NCBI GenBank assembly: GCA_036881905.1
Contig: JBAJNN010000007.1
Coordinates: forward strand, 17,748 to 81,747
Origin: JBAJNN01 sp036881905
Lineage (GTDB): Bacteria > Pseudomonadota > Alphaproteobacteria > Rhizobiales > Im1
DNA: 64,000 nucleotides
Reading direction: 5' to 3'
Part shown: in pieces, positions 43,919 through 52,466 of the stretch
Position numbering within the stretch: the stretch's first letter is position 1
How the letters are laid out: the number at the start of each line of letters is the position of its first letter
The notes under the pieces: generated by a model
The model's database searches: none
Told to the model about the DNA's origin: nothing
Seen by the model: the letters and a program-made list of their open reading frames with translations, nothing else
Program-made: the position numbers and the translations under genes

Positions 43919-44524
43919 ATGCAAGTGAAACGAATGATGAAAGACGTGTTGGATGATGAAGGTCCTGTGATCTCGTCACGGGGTTTGTTCATACTCATCC
44001 TTGTCGGTGTCTTCGCGCTCGCCATCACCTGCAATGCGGTTATGACGCAACAGGATTTGCGCCCCGCCGTTTCGCTCGGCGGGCGACGGATATCGGCCAC
44101 AAGAGCCGTTCCAGGGCGGCAAAGCCTTAAGCTGGATGCCGCGGGTCTTGAGAGCAGGATTTTGTCGATCATGCCGGACAAGCTGGACACTTTGCAGCAA
44201 AACCGGCTGTTGGGTGACAAAAACGGCAAGAGTGATCGGCTGATTGGCCAACACATTGAAGCAGCCATGCGGTCTGAGGGCGATGTCGGTTACGGGGGAA
44301 AGGGTTGGAACATTCGAATGGTTCAGATCGGGCTTGCGGAACTTGGCTATGATCCAGGACCGGTGGATGGGTTGCTTGGTCGGAAGACACACCGCGCCAT
44401 TTGCGAATTCCAGCGCGAGCGCGCAATGCCGATAACGGGGGAGATCAGCGGGGAGTTGATCGGCGAGCTCGCCAAGGTCAGCGGACAAAGCGCACTGTTG
44501 AATGCCTTGAATGAGGGTCTGTGA
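43919..44524 (+). CDS. Membrane-anchored peptidoglycan-binding domain protein
   Basis: This protein of about 201 residues has one transmembrane segment (GLFILILVGVFALAITCNAV near 22-41) and a C-terminal peptidoglycan_binding_1 domain (IRMVQIGLAELGYDPGPVDG, then TGEISGELIGELAK). It probably lies in the periplasm anchored to the inner membrane, with a role in the cell wall. ATG 43919 is chosen; ATG 43934 is also possible. Confidence 0.85.
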   Translation: MQVKRMMKDVLDDEGPVISSRGLFILILVGVFALAITCNAVMTQQDLRPAVSLGGRRISATRAVPGRQSLKLDAAGLESRILSIMPDKLDTLQQNRLLGDKNGKSDRLIGQHIEAAMRSEGDVGYGGKGWNIRMVQIGLAELGYDPGPVDGLLGRKTHRAICEFQRERAMPITGEISGELIGELAKVSGQSALLNALNEGL

Positions 44525-44697
44525 AAATGCCCGTACAGCCCGAAAAAACCGGGAGGCGAACAAGGCGTCGAAATGAACCGAAAAGGACCGGCTTGACGGT
44601 GTCTTGCGCCGAATTCCGGCAGGCAGTGTCTGCTTGACGTGTTGTGTTGGCCTATCTATACCGGCTTTGCCAATTGCGCATGAGTTTCCTTTGGTCC

Positions 44698-44966
44698 AGG
44701 ACCTGTTAACACTTAGGATTTGGAACACGGTATGAGCAAAAATCGTACAGTTTCAGAAGCGGAAGCGCCGCAAGGGTTTATCCCCCTGCAAGCTTTCATG
44801 ACGCCAAAATGGGCGATTTTTGCCATATCCGTGTCGAACGCGGTGGATTTCGCCCCTGAATGCGTCGAAGTCCTCTTGTGGAGTACACTCCACGGCGAGG
44901 TCTTCTCCTATTCAGGAGCGAAATTCGTCTCGCGCCGTGTGCAAAACCTAAGTGTTAACAGGTCCT
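44698..44966. repeat. MITE-like element with 20-base terminal inverted repeats
   Basis: The left end AGGACCTGTTAACACTTAGG (44698-44717) is repeated exactly in reverse complement at 44947-44966. Inner segments are also partly inverted (ACACGG...CAAAAATCG against its complement near 44816-44838, and TTTCGCCCCTGAAT against ATTCAGGAGCGAAAT). The 269-base unit has no transposase. An 82-codon frame spans it but looks incidental. It inserted 7 bases before tRNA-Met. No clear target duplication. Confidence 0.75.
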
Positions 44967-44973
44967 AGGTAAC

Positions 44974-45050
44974 GGCGGAGTAGCTCAGCTGGTTAGAGCA
45001 GCGGAATCATAATCCGCGTGTCGGGGGTTCAAGTCCCTCCTCCGCTACCA
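44974..45050 (+). tRNA. Elongator tRNA-Met (CAU)
   Basis: A 77-base cloverleaf starts GGCGGAGTAGCTCAGC, has anticodon CAT in the loop ATCATAA with stem GCGGA/TCCGC, T-arm GGGGGTTCAAGTCCC and encoded CCA. Sequence is close to alphaproteobacterial elongator tRNA-Met; a tRNA-Ile2 (lysidine) is less likely. TTTTTT follows shortly. Confidence 0.95.
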
Positions 45051-45182
45051 TTTTTTCTAAAAAAACCAAAACACCCGCATCAGGTGTCCCCGTTCAGGAA
45101 CGCCGTGCATGGCTGGTTTGCTTTATATGCACGAAATCAACCGTCAAAAGTTGTCTTATCCCATTCCTAAGATTAGCGCAGG

Positions 45183-45722
45183 CTATCCGTGATCCGCCGT
45201 TGCGGCGGCCATCCGGGCTTCGTGATCGAGCAGCAACCTTTTACGTGAAAGCCCGCCGGCATAGCCGGTCAAGGCTCCGTTGGAAGCAATGACACGGTGG
45301 CACGGCAGCAAAATTGAAATCGGATTGAGGGCGGTGGAGTGGGCCACGGCCCTCACGGCTTTCGGCATGCCTAATTCTATCGCCAGTTGCCGATAGGAAA
45401 TTGTTTTCCCACAGGGAATATCGACTAGCCCAAGCCACACCGATTTTTGAAAATCAGTCCCGTTCAACTCGACTTCCGTCATCGGCGATGTTGTCACAAG
45501 CCCCGAAAAATAAGCATCGAGCCAGCCGATCACCGCTTGGGATGGCCCGTCGCCATACCGCCAGTCGATGTCCCCGAAGCGACGACCTTGTATCGTTCGC
45601 ATACGAGCGTCATTGTCCTCAAAATCAAGATGCACCAGCTTGTCCCCGAGCGACGCCAGCAAGAGATCGCCCAACGGGCTAGGATAGCGTGTAATGTGAA
45701 TTGCTGTCGTCATGTCATTCAT
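45183..45722 (-). CDS. ogt: Methylated-DNA-protein cysteine methyltransferase (Ogt)
   Basis: This 179-residue protein is an O6-alkylguanine alkyltransferase: the acceptor cysteine lies in ILLPCHRVI, the arginine finger helix is in GMPKAVRAVAHSTALNP, and an early part starts ITRYPSPLGDLLLAS. It repairs alkylated guanine by self-methylation. ATG 45722 overlaps the Ada-AlkA stop (ATGA), so the two form an alkylation-repair operon. Confidence 0.94.
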   Translation of the reverse strand: MNDMTTAIHITRYPSPLGDLLLASLGDKLVHLDFEDNDARMRTIQGRRFGDIDWRYGDGPSQAVIGWLDAYFSGLVTTSPMTEVELNGTDFQKSVWLGLVDIPCGKTISYRQLAIELGMPKAVRAVAHSTALNPISILLPCHRVIASNGALTGYAGGLSRKRLLLDHEARMAAATADHG

Positions 45723-47200
45723 CCGCCCAATACCGACCATAGATATTGCGCCGCATAGGCCCGCCACGGGCGCCAGCGTTGCGCATGTTTCTCAAGCGCT
45801 TTCGACGTATCGGGGCCGCCGATGATTGCCAATGCCTTCGCTATCCCCAAATCCGTGGCAGGAAACGCGTCTGGATCGCTAAGTCCGCGCAAGGCGAAAT
45901 AGTTTAGGGTCCAAGGCCCTATCCCTTTGATCCGCGCCACCATGTCGAGCATGTTTTGTCCATCGGCTTTCCCCTCCGCAAGGCCGGCAAACAGCTCCGC
46001 CATATCCGCAACTGTCTGCGCCTGTCGTCGCGTCAGGCCGATCGATGTCAGATTTTCGCCCACAAGCCGATCCGGTGTCGGAAACAGATGCGTCACCCCC
46101 AAATCCTCCGTCAGGCTTCGAGACAATACCGCGCCATAGCGCGCTACAAGCCGCCCGGCCAATGTACGCGCGGCCGCGAGTGAAATCCGCTGCCCCAAAA
46201 CCGCCCGAACGGCCAGTTCAAAGCGCTCCCAACATCCCGGCATCCGCAGCCCCGGACGCGCGCTCACCATTGGCCGCAACAGAATGTCATCGGCAAGTTG
46301 TGCGTTAATGGTCGATATATTGGTATCGAGATCGAACAGATTGCGCACACGCTCGCCAATTTCCAAAGATGCCTTGCGGCCGGGTCCGCGCAAAATCACT
46401 TCCACCCCCGGCCGATCCTGCATGAACCGGCATATTACGAGTCCGGTTGCGCCCTTGGAACAAAACCCGCGCGCATAAACGCCGTCTCCGGCGAATTCCA
46501 ACCCCGGAACGGCGCGTGCCCGAAAAAATCCCTGCAAATATTGGGCATCGAAGGGTGGGTGTGCGTTCAAACGTAAAATCAAATCGTCATCTCGCGCCGC
46601 ACAAGGCATATTATTACGACCTGTTTTATCGATTGGGAGCATACCTCGCCGAAAGACTGTCGGTGCATGACCGTAAGCCTGTTTCATGGCGTCGTTGAAA
46701 CGCCGCAGGCTGGCGAAGCCCGCGGCGTCGGCAATCCCGGTCATGGGTAGGCTGCTCTCGGCAATCAACTGGCGTGCCCGCAAAAGCCGACGCGCCCTGG
46801 CATGCTGTCGGATGGTAACGCCGGTTTGTTGCCTGAAAAGCCGGCGCAAGTGACGATCCCCCATACCCAAGCGCGCGGCCAGGTCCAGAACCGATCCGGT
46901 CTCCAGCGCTCCTTGCTCGATCAGGCGAACGGCACGCGCGACTGTCGCACGCACGCCCAAACTTGCCGGGCTTTTCGGGGCCGCCTCCGGGCGGCAGCGC
47001 AAACAGGGCCGGAACCCATGGGTCATGGCCGCCTCGACTGTTGGATAGAACTTGACATTGGTTCGTTTGGGCGTTGCCGCCGGACAAATCGGACGACAAA
47101 AAATTCCCGTTGTCAAAACAGCCGTATAAAAACGCCCGTCGAAACGGCGATCGCGCGTTTTCAGCGCCCGATAGCAAAGATCGTCATCCAACTGTTCCAT
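45719..47200 (-). CDS. Ada-type regulator fused to AlkA DNA glycosylase
   Basis: This protein of about 493 residues joins three modules. The Ada N-terminal zinc domain has cysteines at 35, 39, 66 and 69 (CRPIC, CLRC). An AraC-type HTH follows (about 85-185). The C-terminal half is AlkA-like 3-methyladenine glycosylase, with an HhH-GPD motif (ARIKGIGPWTLNYFALRG) and the catalytic Asp in FPATDLGI. It senses methyl damage and removes alkylated bases. Start is uncertain: ATG 47200, 47209 or 47212. It is followed by ogt. It appears intact. Confidence 0.93.
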   Translation of the reverse strand: MEQLDDDLCYRALKTRDRRFDGRFYTAVLTTGIFCRPICPAATPKRTNVKFYPTVEAAMTHGFRPCLRCRPEAAPKSPASLGVRATVARAVRLIEQGALETGSVLDLAARLGMGDRHLRRLFRQQTGVTIRQHARARRLLRARQLIAESSLPMTGIADAAGFASLRRFNDAMKQAYGHAPTVFRRGMLPIDKTGRNNMPCAARDDDLILRLNAHPPFDAQYLQGFFRARAVPGLEFAGDGVYARGFCSKGATGLVICRFMQDRPGVEVILRGPGRKASLEIGERVRNLFDLDTNISTINAQLADDILLRPMVSARPGLRMPGCWERFELAVRAVLGQRISLAAARTLAGRLVARYGAVLSRSLTEDLGVTHLFPTPDRLVGENLTSIGLTRRQAQTVADMAELFAGLAEGKADGQNMLDMVARIKGIGPWTLNYFALRGLSDPDAFPATDLGIAKALAIIGGPDTSKALEKHAQRWRPWRAYAAQYLWSVLGG

Positions 47201-47608
47201 GGTGGTCATCATAGCAGTCCATGAAACAAAAACTCGCCAGTTTCGGACTCCGACATTGCATCGGTTACAAATAACATTGCGCACAAAAAACATGCCCCAA
47301 CAGCTCTATCAACCCAACGGCTTGCAAACAGTCATTACCAAGCGTTTGGCCTTAGAGTAGGATAATGGGCAGAGCATGAAGCCCGAGGTTCATTATTCAA
47401 CGAGGGACATATCCTTCCATTGCGGGTCATCGAGCGGGACACAGACGGCCTGCTTGTCCTCCTCCACCAATAGACTTTGGAGTGCCCTTGCCTTTCTCAA
47501 GGGCAAGACGAGGCGTGTAATCTCGCCAGATGCTCTTGGCTATTGAAAGCCTACAACACAAATTCGGTGGAGCTTGTATATTTTTAAATAAGCTCGGGTA
47601 GAGCGTGC
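47201..47608. other. Spacer with a decayed coding remnant
   Basis: On the minus strand, 47400-47540 reads like the end of a protein (SIWRDYTPRLALEKGKGT, then after a one-base shift LLVEEDKQAVCVPLDDPQ and a stop). The family is not recognised. The rest is spacer with the probable Ada promoter. Confidence 0.4.
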
Positions 47609-48653
47609 CTAATTGCTTATTCTGCCGGACCGCCCTTTCTTTGCAGCCGGTCCGTTGAGCCATTCCGCCAGCCTGGAGCATATCCGGTCGCTCAGCTCGC
47701 GCCTGACCGTCAAACGCACCAGACCGGAATTCCATATCTTACAAGGCAATTCCTCCAATAGAGCGCGCGGAACAACGTCTTTCCCGTCCGGCGTTCGATT
47801 TAGAAAAACCGACAAAATTCGCGGTTTGGGGCAACACGGTCAGGCCGGGGATCGTTTCAGGTCAGGATTTCAGCGTCAACGTTTCGCGACGAACCGAATT
47901 CCATTGCTTTTGCGCGTGACGGTACCAACGCTCAGCCAGTAGAACTTCGATCGACACAATCTGGGCGAGATCGAGCGCATAGCGGGGTCGGATTGCCGCC
48001 AACCGCTCCAGAACCGGAACCGGGGCGGTAATCGCCCCCAGACGCAGACCGGCGAGGCCAAACGCCTTGGAAAAGGACAGGAGATTGATAAAACCGTAAT
48101 GAAGGGATTCGCCGAAGAGCTCGGTTCGGTCATCCTCGCGAAAGAACGCATAAGTGCTGTCTACGATCAGGCGGTTGCCATCGGGGAGCTTTAGCCTTTT
48201 CAGCGTTTCAAGCTCATACCAATCGCCGGTCGGATTGTTCGGGTTGCAAATGAGAAAATGAGCGTTTTCCCGTAGCGCGACACGCTCAACCCCGGCGGGA
48301 TCGTAGGTTTGGACACCGACGCCGCTGTTGTTCATGATCCGGCCATAGGCGAAATATCCCGGAGACGGCAATAACAGCCCCGAGTTTGTCTGCCCCGCCC
48401 AACGGGCCACAAGATCAAGGGCTTCCATACAGCCGTTGGTCGCCAGCACAGTGTCCACAGCCACGCCGAAACGACTGGCGATAGCCTGTCTGGCGACCAT
48501 CGCATCCGCTGAAGGGTAGCGTCGCCAATCCAGCCGACGCAAACGCTCGATGACCTCGTCCTTAAATACGTCAGGGAACGACCAGTCGGCCAAGGTCAGA
48601 TCCACACCCTTCGGAGGGTTTTCATAGATCCCTTGCGGTGGTTCAGTGCGCAT
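47609..48653 (-). pseudogene. HisC-like PLP aminotransferase, nonsense and frameshift
   Basis: A fold-type I aminotransferase of the histidinol-phosphate aminotransferase kind reads from 48653 with the PLP lysine in SFSKAFGLAGLRLG and NPNNPTGDW. After 263 codons there is an in-frame TGA (47862-47864). The same frame continues as PETIPGLTVLPQTANFVG, then shifts in a T5 run near 47807 and ends as LNRTPDGKDVV to RLAEWLNG. Total length is one base over a multiple of three, and about 347 residues in all, the normal size. It is the fourth gene of a decayed operon. Confidence 0.87.
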
Positions 48654-48663
48654 GTCGGGAGGG

Positions 48664-49961
48664 TCAAGATTGCACTATAAAGCCATTTTTGGCTTGGAGG
48701 TGGAGCAGACCGGCGAAAAGAACTCTTCCCAGAATCCACGTTATCCACGCAGTCTTCAAGGTCAGATGACCAACCGCCCAGAGAACTCCGATCGCCGGGA
48801 GAACCGCCGCCCACAAGGCAACCGTCAATGCGAGCAACACCGCAACCGGGGACAGGGTCACCTTCAGCGCCGCCGCTCTGAAACTGGCCCAGGGTTCGAT
48901 CAGGAACTGTATGGCGATCGCCGGAAGAATAAAGGTGGCGCCGGACCGCCAAAAACCGGAAGCGAAAAACCGGGCGATCATGTCTTTGCCCAGGTAAGAT
49001 GCCAGGAAGACAAGCGCCACTCCCGAGCATATTACAGCATTGCCCGGAACAACGCCCGCTCGGTCGTTCTCGGTTCCTCGCTCTCTTTGGGCGCGTTCAA
49101 CATACGTCCGGCAACCAGCCCGAATGATTTGAGCGGCAACAAAAACAGCTTCGTGATTGAAAACCCGATGGAGGTATAGGCCGCCGCCGCCGGATCAATG
49201 GCTCCGAGAGACGTCAGGATGATCCACAATGTCAACAACAGAACGATGATATCGGCGCCCGCGGCCAGGGATTTTCTGGCGATCGCACAGCCCGCCCCCC
49301 AGGAATTGTCGGGGAGGAACACAGTAAAGGTGCGCCTGGACAGGCCGAGCGCTCTCGCATATCGGCAAAATCTGTAAATCTGAACGGAAAAACTCACAAA
49401 ACCAACGAAACCGAGCAGATAAAGCTGTTTTGCGAAGGGTATGATCGTCAACGCGACCGCCGCCATCGCCCAAATGCAGATCGCCTGCGTCGTTATCCTG
49501 AGCAATACGTTCTCGCGCCCGGCGCGGACAAGATAGCCGCCGAGCACCGAATTCACGCCAATCAAGGGCATGCCCAGCCCGCGGAATACCAGATAGAGCG
49601 GAAGGTCGCCAAAAAGCCCGTGTCCCCAAATCGTCAACGCGACCGGGAGCATGATGAACAAGGACAGAGAAAGCAGAGTGGCGAGCAGAAACCCTTCAGG
49701 AAATCCGGCTATTTTTTCAATTTCAGACCCTTGCCCCCGTTGTCCGACGACAAAGATACGCAAACCCGTCAATGGCGTCGATAATGCGGAAAACAGAAAC
49801 GAGCCGATACCATAGGCGGCTACGGCCTCGGCGCTGACGCTGGCAAGCGCGGTCAGAAAGATCAGGCCGTTCAACCGCCCAGCCGACATAGCCACCGCCA
49901 AATGACTGCCGCGCCTGAGAAATGCGCGAATGCTTTCCCGCCGAAACACTGTCATGGTCAT
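48664..49961 (-). pseudogene. MATE-like multi-span transporter, frameshifted
   Basis: This gene encodes a membrane protein of about 432 residues with around 12 hydrophobic spans, in the manner of MATE-type exporters or flippases. The first 309 residues (49961 to 49032) end at a TAA after RALFRAML. The rest continues in another frame as VICSGVALVFLASYLG to 48664. One missing base near 49040 explains it. Its ATG overlaps the stop of the preceding gene (ATGA). A substrate is not known; the context suggests export of a small metabolite or peptide. Confidence 0.8.
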
Positions 49962-50610
49962 GCCACATTTTGGACAGCGATTTTAAGTCTTTCCGCTTGT
50001 TCGCGACCGATCCGGTTGATGTCGGCAAGACTAAGCCCGAGTTCATTTTGCAGGAAACGACACATTGTCCAATATCGACAAGTCTCGTCGGTAAAGTCGC
50101 CATAGCGCCCGATATAGTGGGGAAGCCATCTAAGCATTCGATCGACAACAGCCTCCTTGCCCTTGCGCCTGCCATAGTCTGCCATGCTGACGGTCTCGTG
50201 GTGGATGAAGCGCTTGCCCGGGAGCCGGTTGCAAAGCCTGGCATAGGACGCCGTCTGCAAGATGGACGCCTCCGAAAACCTCGATTTTGGCGCATTGCTT
50301 CGTCGATGGGGTCGTCTGAGATGCTCATTAACACGATTTAAGTTAACTTCGTTTCTCGAAACCCCATCTTCTCGTTGCTCACATCCAAACTTGAAGTGTT
50401 CGGAGGTGTCCAGATGAATTCATGCCAAACCTCGTCCACCTCTTTGCCGAGCGGGATGAAAGATGCGCCCTCGGTCGAGACGATCACCATGAATTTCAGG
50501 AATTCCTCTACTTGGAGCCTGAACTCTTCATCACTGCGCTCGGGAAGGCTCTGCTTGAGAATACCCCACATCCTGGGCGTGACATATTGCTCCGCCAACA
50601 TTGTAACCAT
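49958..50610 (-). pseudogene. Glycine-rich-domain-like protein gene disrupted by a small element
   Basis: The two outer parts, MVTMLAEQYVTPRMWG...DEVWHEFI and LQTASYARLCNRLPGKRFIHH, form one protein of 166 residues if the 148-base insertion and one 4-base duplication are removed (653 minus 152 equals 501 bases, 167 codons). The phrase DEVWHEFIL...GRFIHH is the signature of small proteins related to plant glycine-rich domain proteins. The function is not known. It lies between the small peptide gene (50668) and the MATE gene. Confidence 0.88.
50264..50411. mobile_element. 148-base MITE-like insertion with TIRs and AGAT duplication
   Basis: The ends GGACGCCTCCGAAAA and (complement) GGACACCTCCGAACA match at 13 of 15 bases. 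AGAT precedes the left end (50260-50263) and follows the right end (50412-50415), so a 4-base target duplication is visible. There is no coding capacity. Excision with one AGAT exactly restores the reading frame of the host gene (EVWHEFI-LQTASY), which proves the boundaries. Confidence 0.9.
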
Positions 50611-50667
50611 CCGGCTTTCAAGCGGCCGAGCCGGGCGAAGAATGCGCCCGGCCCGGCCACGGTTTGG

Positions 50668-50772
50668 TTAAAGCTCGTCGGGTTGATTCTCTGCACAACA
50701 GGACTGTCCGTAGGACAGCAGCGCCTCGAAGTAAAAGTTCAGAATTTCCTGACGAAGGGTCTCGTAAGACAT
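50668..50772 (-). CDS. 34-residue peptide with Cys-Cys, candidate precursor or small protein
   Basis: From ATG 50772 (AAGAAGAGA upstream) the frame encodes MSYETLRQEILNFYFEALLS, then YGQSCCAENQPDEL. It ends 57 bases before the start of the disrupted gene. It has the form of a small leader plus a Cys-containing tail. The longer open frame (91 codons, to 50943) is also possible. It could be the product of the decayed operon (a precursor peptide). Function is inferred. Confidence 0.5.
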   Translation of the reverse strand: MSYETLRQEILNFYFEALLSYGQSCCAENQPDEL

Positions 50773-51177
50773 TTCATTCTCTTCTTGAACGGAATCTCTC
50801 CCCAAGTAACGAATCGAAAATATGCCATTCACGATTTCTGTTGTCAAACACAATTTTGCAGCGCCGGCAAAGGGGGCTCGGTTGGTGAAAGCGATGAGTT
50901 TTCGCTTTTGTCCATAAGGAAAACAGTTCGGCCATGGAGTCATGATGCCGAACCGGGGAAGCCCGCGCGATCGCTCATGATAAGTCTTGACAGGAATATC
51001 GTTATATGCGAATCGTTCTAATAAGCGTCAAGGTTCCCGAGGTTAAAGCGCATGATTTTCGGGAAGTATCCGTTTCGGTCTCCGCGATTGAACGGCGCGC
51101 CGGAAATGATGAAAACAGACGAAAATTCGGGAAGCCGCGGCGTGAACCAGTGTGAAACAGAGAGGAGAATTGACCCG
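50773..51177. other. Divergent intergenic region
   Basis: Between the leftward decayed operon and the rightward exported protein. Shadow frames only. It should hold two divergent promoters. No other structure is recognised. Confidence 0.4.
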
Positions 51178-51621
51178 ATGAAACTTGTGAAAACGTTTTT
51201 GACCGCAATCGGTCTGATCGGCGTTCTGGCCGCTCCGGCCCTGGCCTGAGGCGGCGAGCGCAGCTTCGTTCCTCGCGAGACGTATGTCCGCGGGGATGAC
51301 GGGTTCGATGCCGGCCGCGGGGAGCGTGACTTCGTTCACGCCGAGGCTCGCCGGTCCCACCATGTCGCACAGGCAGCCCCGGCCAAAAGCAAAAGCCCGT
51401 CTTGCTGCGAGGTCGTCGTCAAGGCTGCGGGAAAGGGGGCGTGGGAAAGTGTTCCAAAGGCGGTCGCTACGGCTGTTGTGACTAAAAGCCCTAAGGCTGC
51501 TGTCGTTGTTATCGTTGGTGAAGCTGTGGAGGCGGCAGTTGACACGGTGAAGACCGATCCTGCCTGTGTTGAGAAAAAGGACCCTGACAAAAAAGATCCC
51601 GATCATTCTCATTCGGCTTGA
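51178..51621 (+). pseudogene. Exported Lys/Asp-tailed protein with in-frame TGA after signal peptide
   Basis: A strong ribosome binding site (AGAGGAG) precedes ATG 51178 and a signal peptide, MKLVKTFLTAIGLIGVLA ending APALA. A TGA follows at 51247. The same frame then stays open for 123 more codons (GGERSFVPRETYVRGDDG...PSCCEVVVKAAGKG...) to a stop at 51619, ending in a tail KKDPDKKDPDHSHSA. It looks like one exported protein of about 146 residues broken at the signal peptidase site. A TGG to TGA change would explain it; functional recoding is possible but unlikely. Confidence 0.8.
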
Positions 51622-51712
51622 CAAGAATAAAGCCTGTCAGGGGAGGGACATTTCCCTCCTGCGACATATTGCGGGGAAGGACGAATTGGCGGTTTCAGAG
51701 TGGAGGTTAAAA

Positions 51713-51898
51713 ATGGATATGGAACGCTTGACGAGCGCAATTGCAGACTCGGCGACACTAACAGCCATCACTTTTATTATCTTACCTATCTTGAATAAAT
51801 TAACAGATGGTTATTATATAAAATCGGTAAAAAGATACTTTTTAGAAATATTTTCTGTTTTCATAGTTCTTTCAGCATATGGATACTATAGATTTTGA
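51713..51898 (+). CDS. 61-residue membrane protein (first copy)
   Basis: From ATG 51713 with TGGAGG 7-8 bases upstream, the gene encodes a small protein with two hydrophobic stretches (LTAITFIILPIL near 16-27, YFLEIFSVFIVLSAYGYY near 42-59). It starts MDMERLTSAIADSA, similar to the second copy MDIEILKHALIVSA. Likely an inner-membrane partner of the exported protein upstream. No family recognised. Confidence 0.65.
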   Translation: MDMERLTSAIADSATLTAITFIILPILNKLTDGYYIKSVKRYFLEIFSVFIVLSAYGYYRF

Positions 51899-52080
51899 AT
51901 ATCTTTATGGGTAAACTAGGCAGTTGACGTGGCGAAGACCGATCCGGCCCATGCCGAAAAGACGGACTCTGAGAAAAAAGAGTCCAAGGAAAAAGATCCC
52001 GATAAAAAAGACCCCGACCATTCTCGCTCGTTTTAATGGAGATTGGGTCTGTCGGGGACGAAGGTACCTGGAGGTAGAAG

Positions 52081-52275
52081 ATGGATATCGAGATTTTAAA
52101 ACATGCACTCATAGTATCGGCGGGAGCAACAGTTTTTTTCTTTTAATCGATACTCTGTTTCAATATTATAAGGCCCGTGAGTGGAAATTAAGTTTCTGGG
52201 GCGGGATGGTTTTTTGTAGTCGTCACAGCGGCTGAGTTTGCGTTCAATTCTGTTGGATGGGGGAGTTCCAACTGA
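52081..52275 (+). pseudogene. 64-residue membrane protein (second copy), two T-run frameshifts
   Basis: From ATG 52081 (GGAGGT upstream) the frame reads MDIEILKHALIVSAGATVFF and is broken in a T7 run near 52133. A second shift in a T6 run near 52212 returns to frame, giving LLIDTLFQYYKAREWKLS, then FWGGMVFVVVTAAEF and a stop at 52273. Plus one and minus one cancel, so the total is 65 codons. Both lesions are in homopolymers, so base-calling error is possible. Confidence 0.6.
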
Positions 52276-52466
52276 CATGGGCGTAGCCGAGGCGGCGAAG
52301 ACCGATCCTGCCTGTGGTGAGAAAAAGGGCACGAAGAAAAAACCTTAAGAAAAACGATCCCAATCATTTTCGCTCAGCCTAACCAAAGTCGGCTAAAGAA
52401 CTTCCAGTGATCCATGGTTTGCGTCTTGAGCGGGTATTTTGCCGTTTTTTGCGCTTAGCCGGTCCA

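Larger units (their letters stand above)
51535..52381 (+). repeat. Three degenerate copies of a KTDPA...KDPDHS tail unit
   Basis: Related segments of about 85-115 bases occur at 51535-51621, 51920-52036 and 52279-52381. Each includes a version of GAAGACCGATCCTGCC and of a tail encoding EKK...DPDKKDPDHS-S. Copy A and copy B are each followed by a small membrane protein gene starting MDMERL or MDIEIL. This looks like tandem duplication of an exported-protein 3' end plus a small membrane gene, with copies 2 and 3 lacking their own signal peptide. Confidence 0.75.

Noticed and set aside
44720..44968. 82-codon frame inside the palindromic element
   Set aside because: It runs from one terminal repeat into the other and has no ribosome binding site or family.
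47613..47942. 109-codon plus-strand frame
   Set aside because: Antisense to the C-terminal part of the broken aminotransferase, which has clear similarity to its family on the minus strand.
51002..51624. Two minus-strand frames opposite the exported protein
   Set aside because: The plus strand has a good ribosome binding site, signal peptide and coherent continuation; the minus frames have none.
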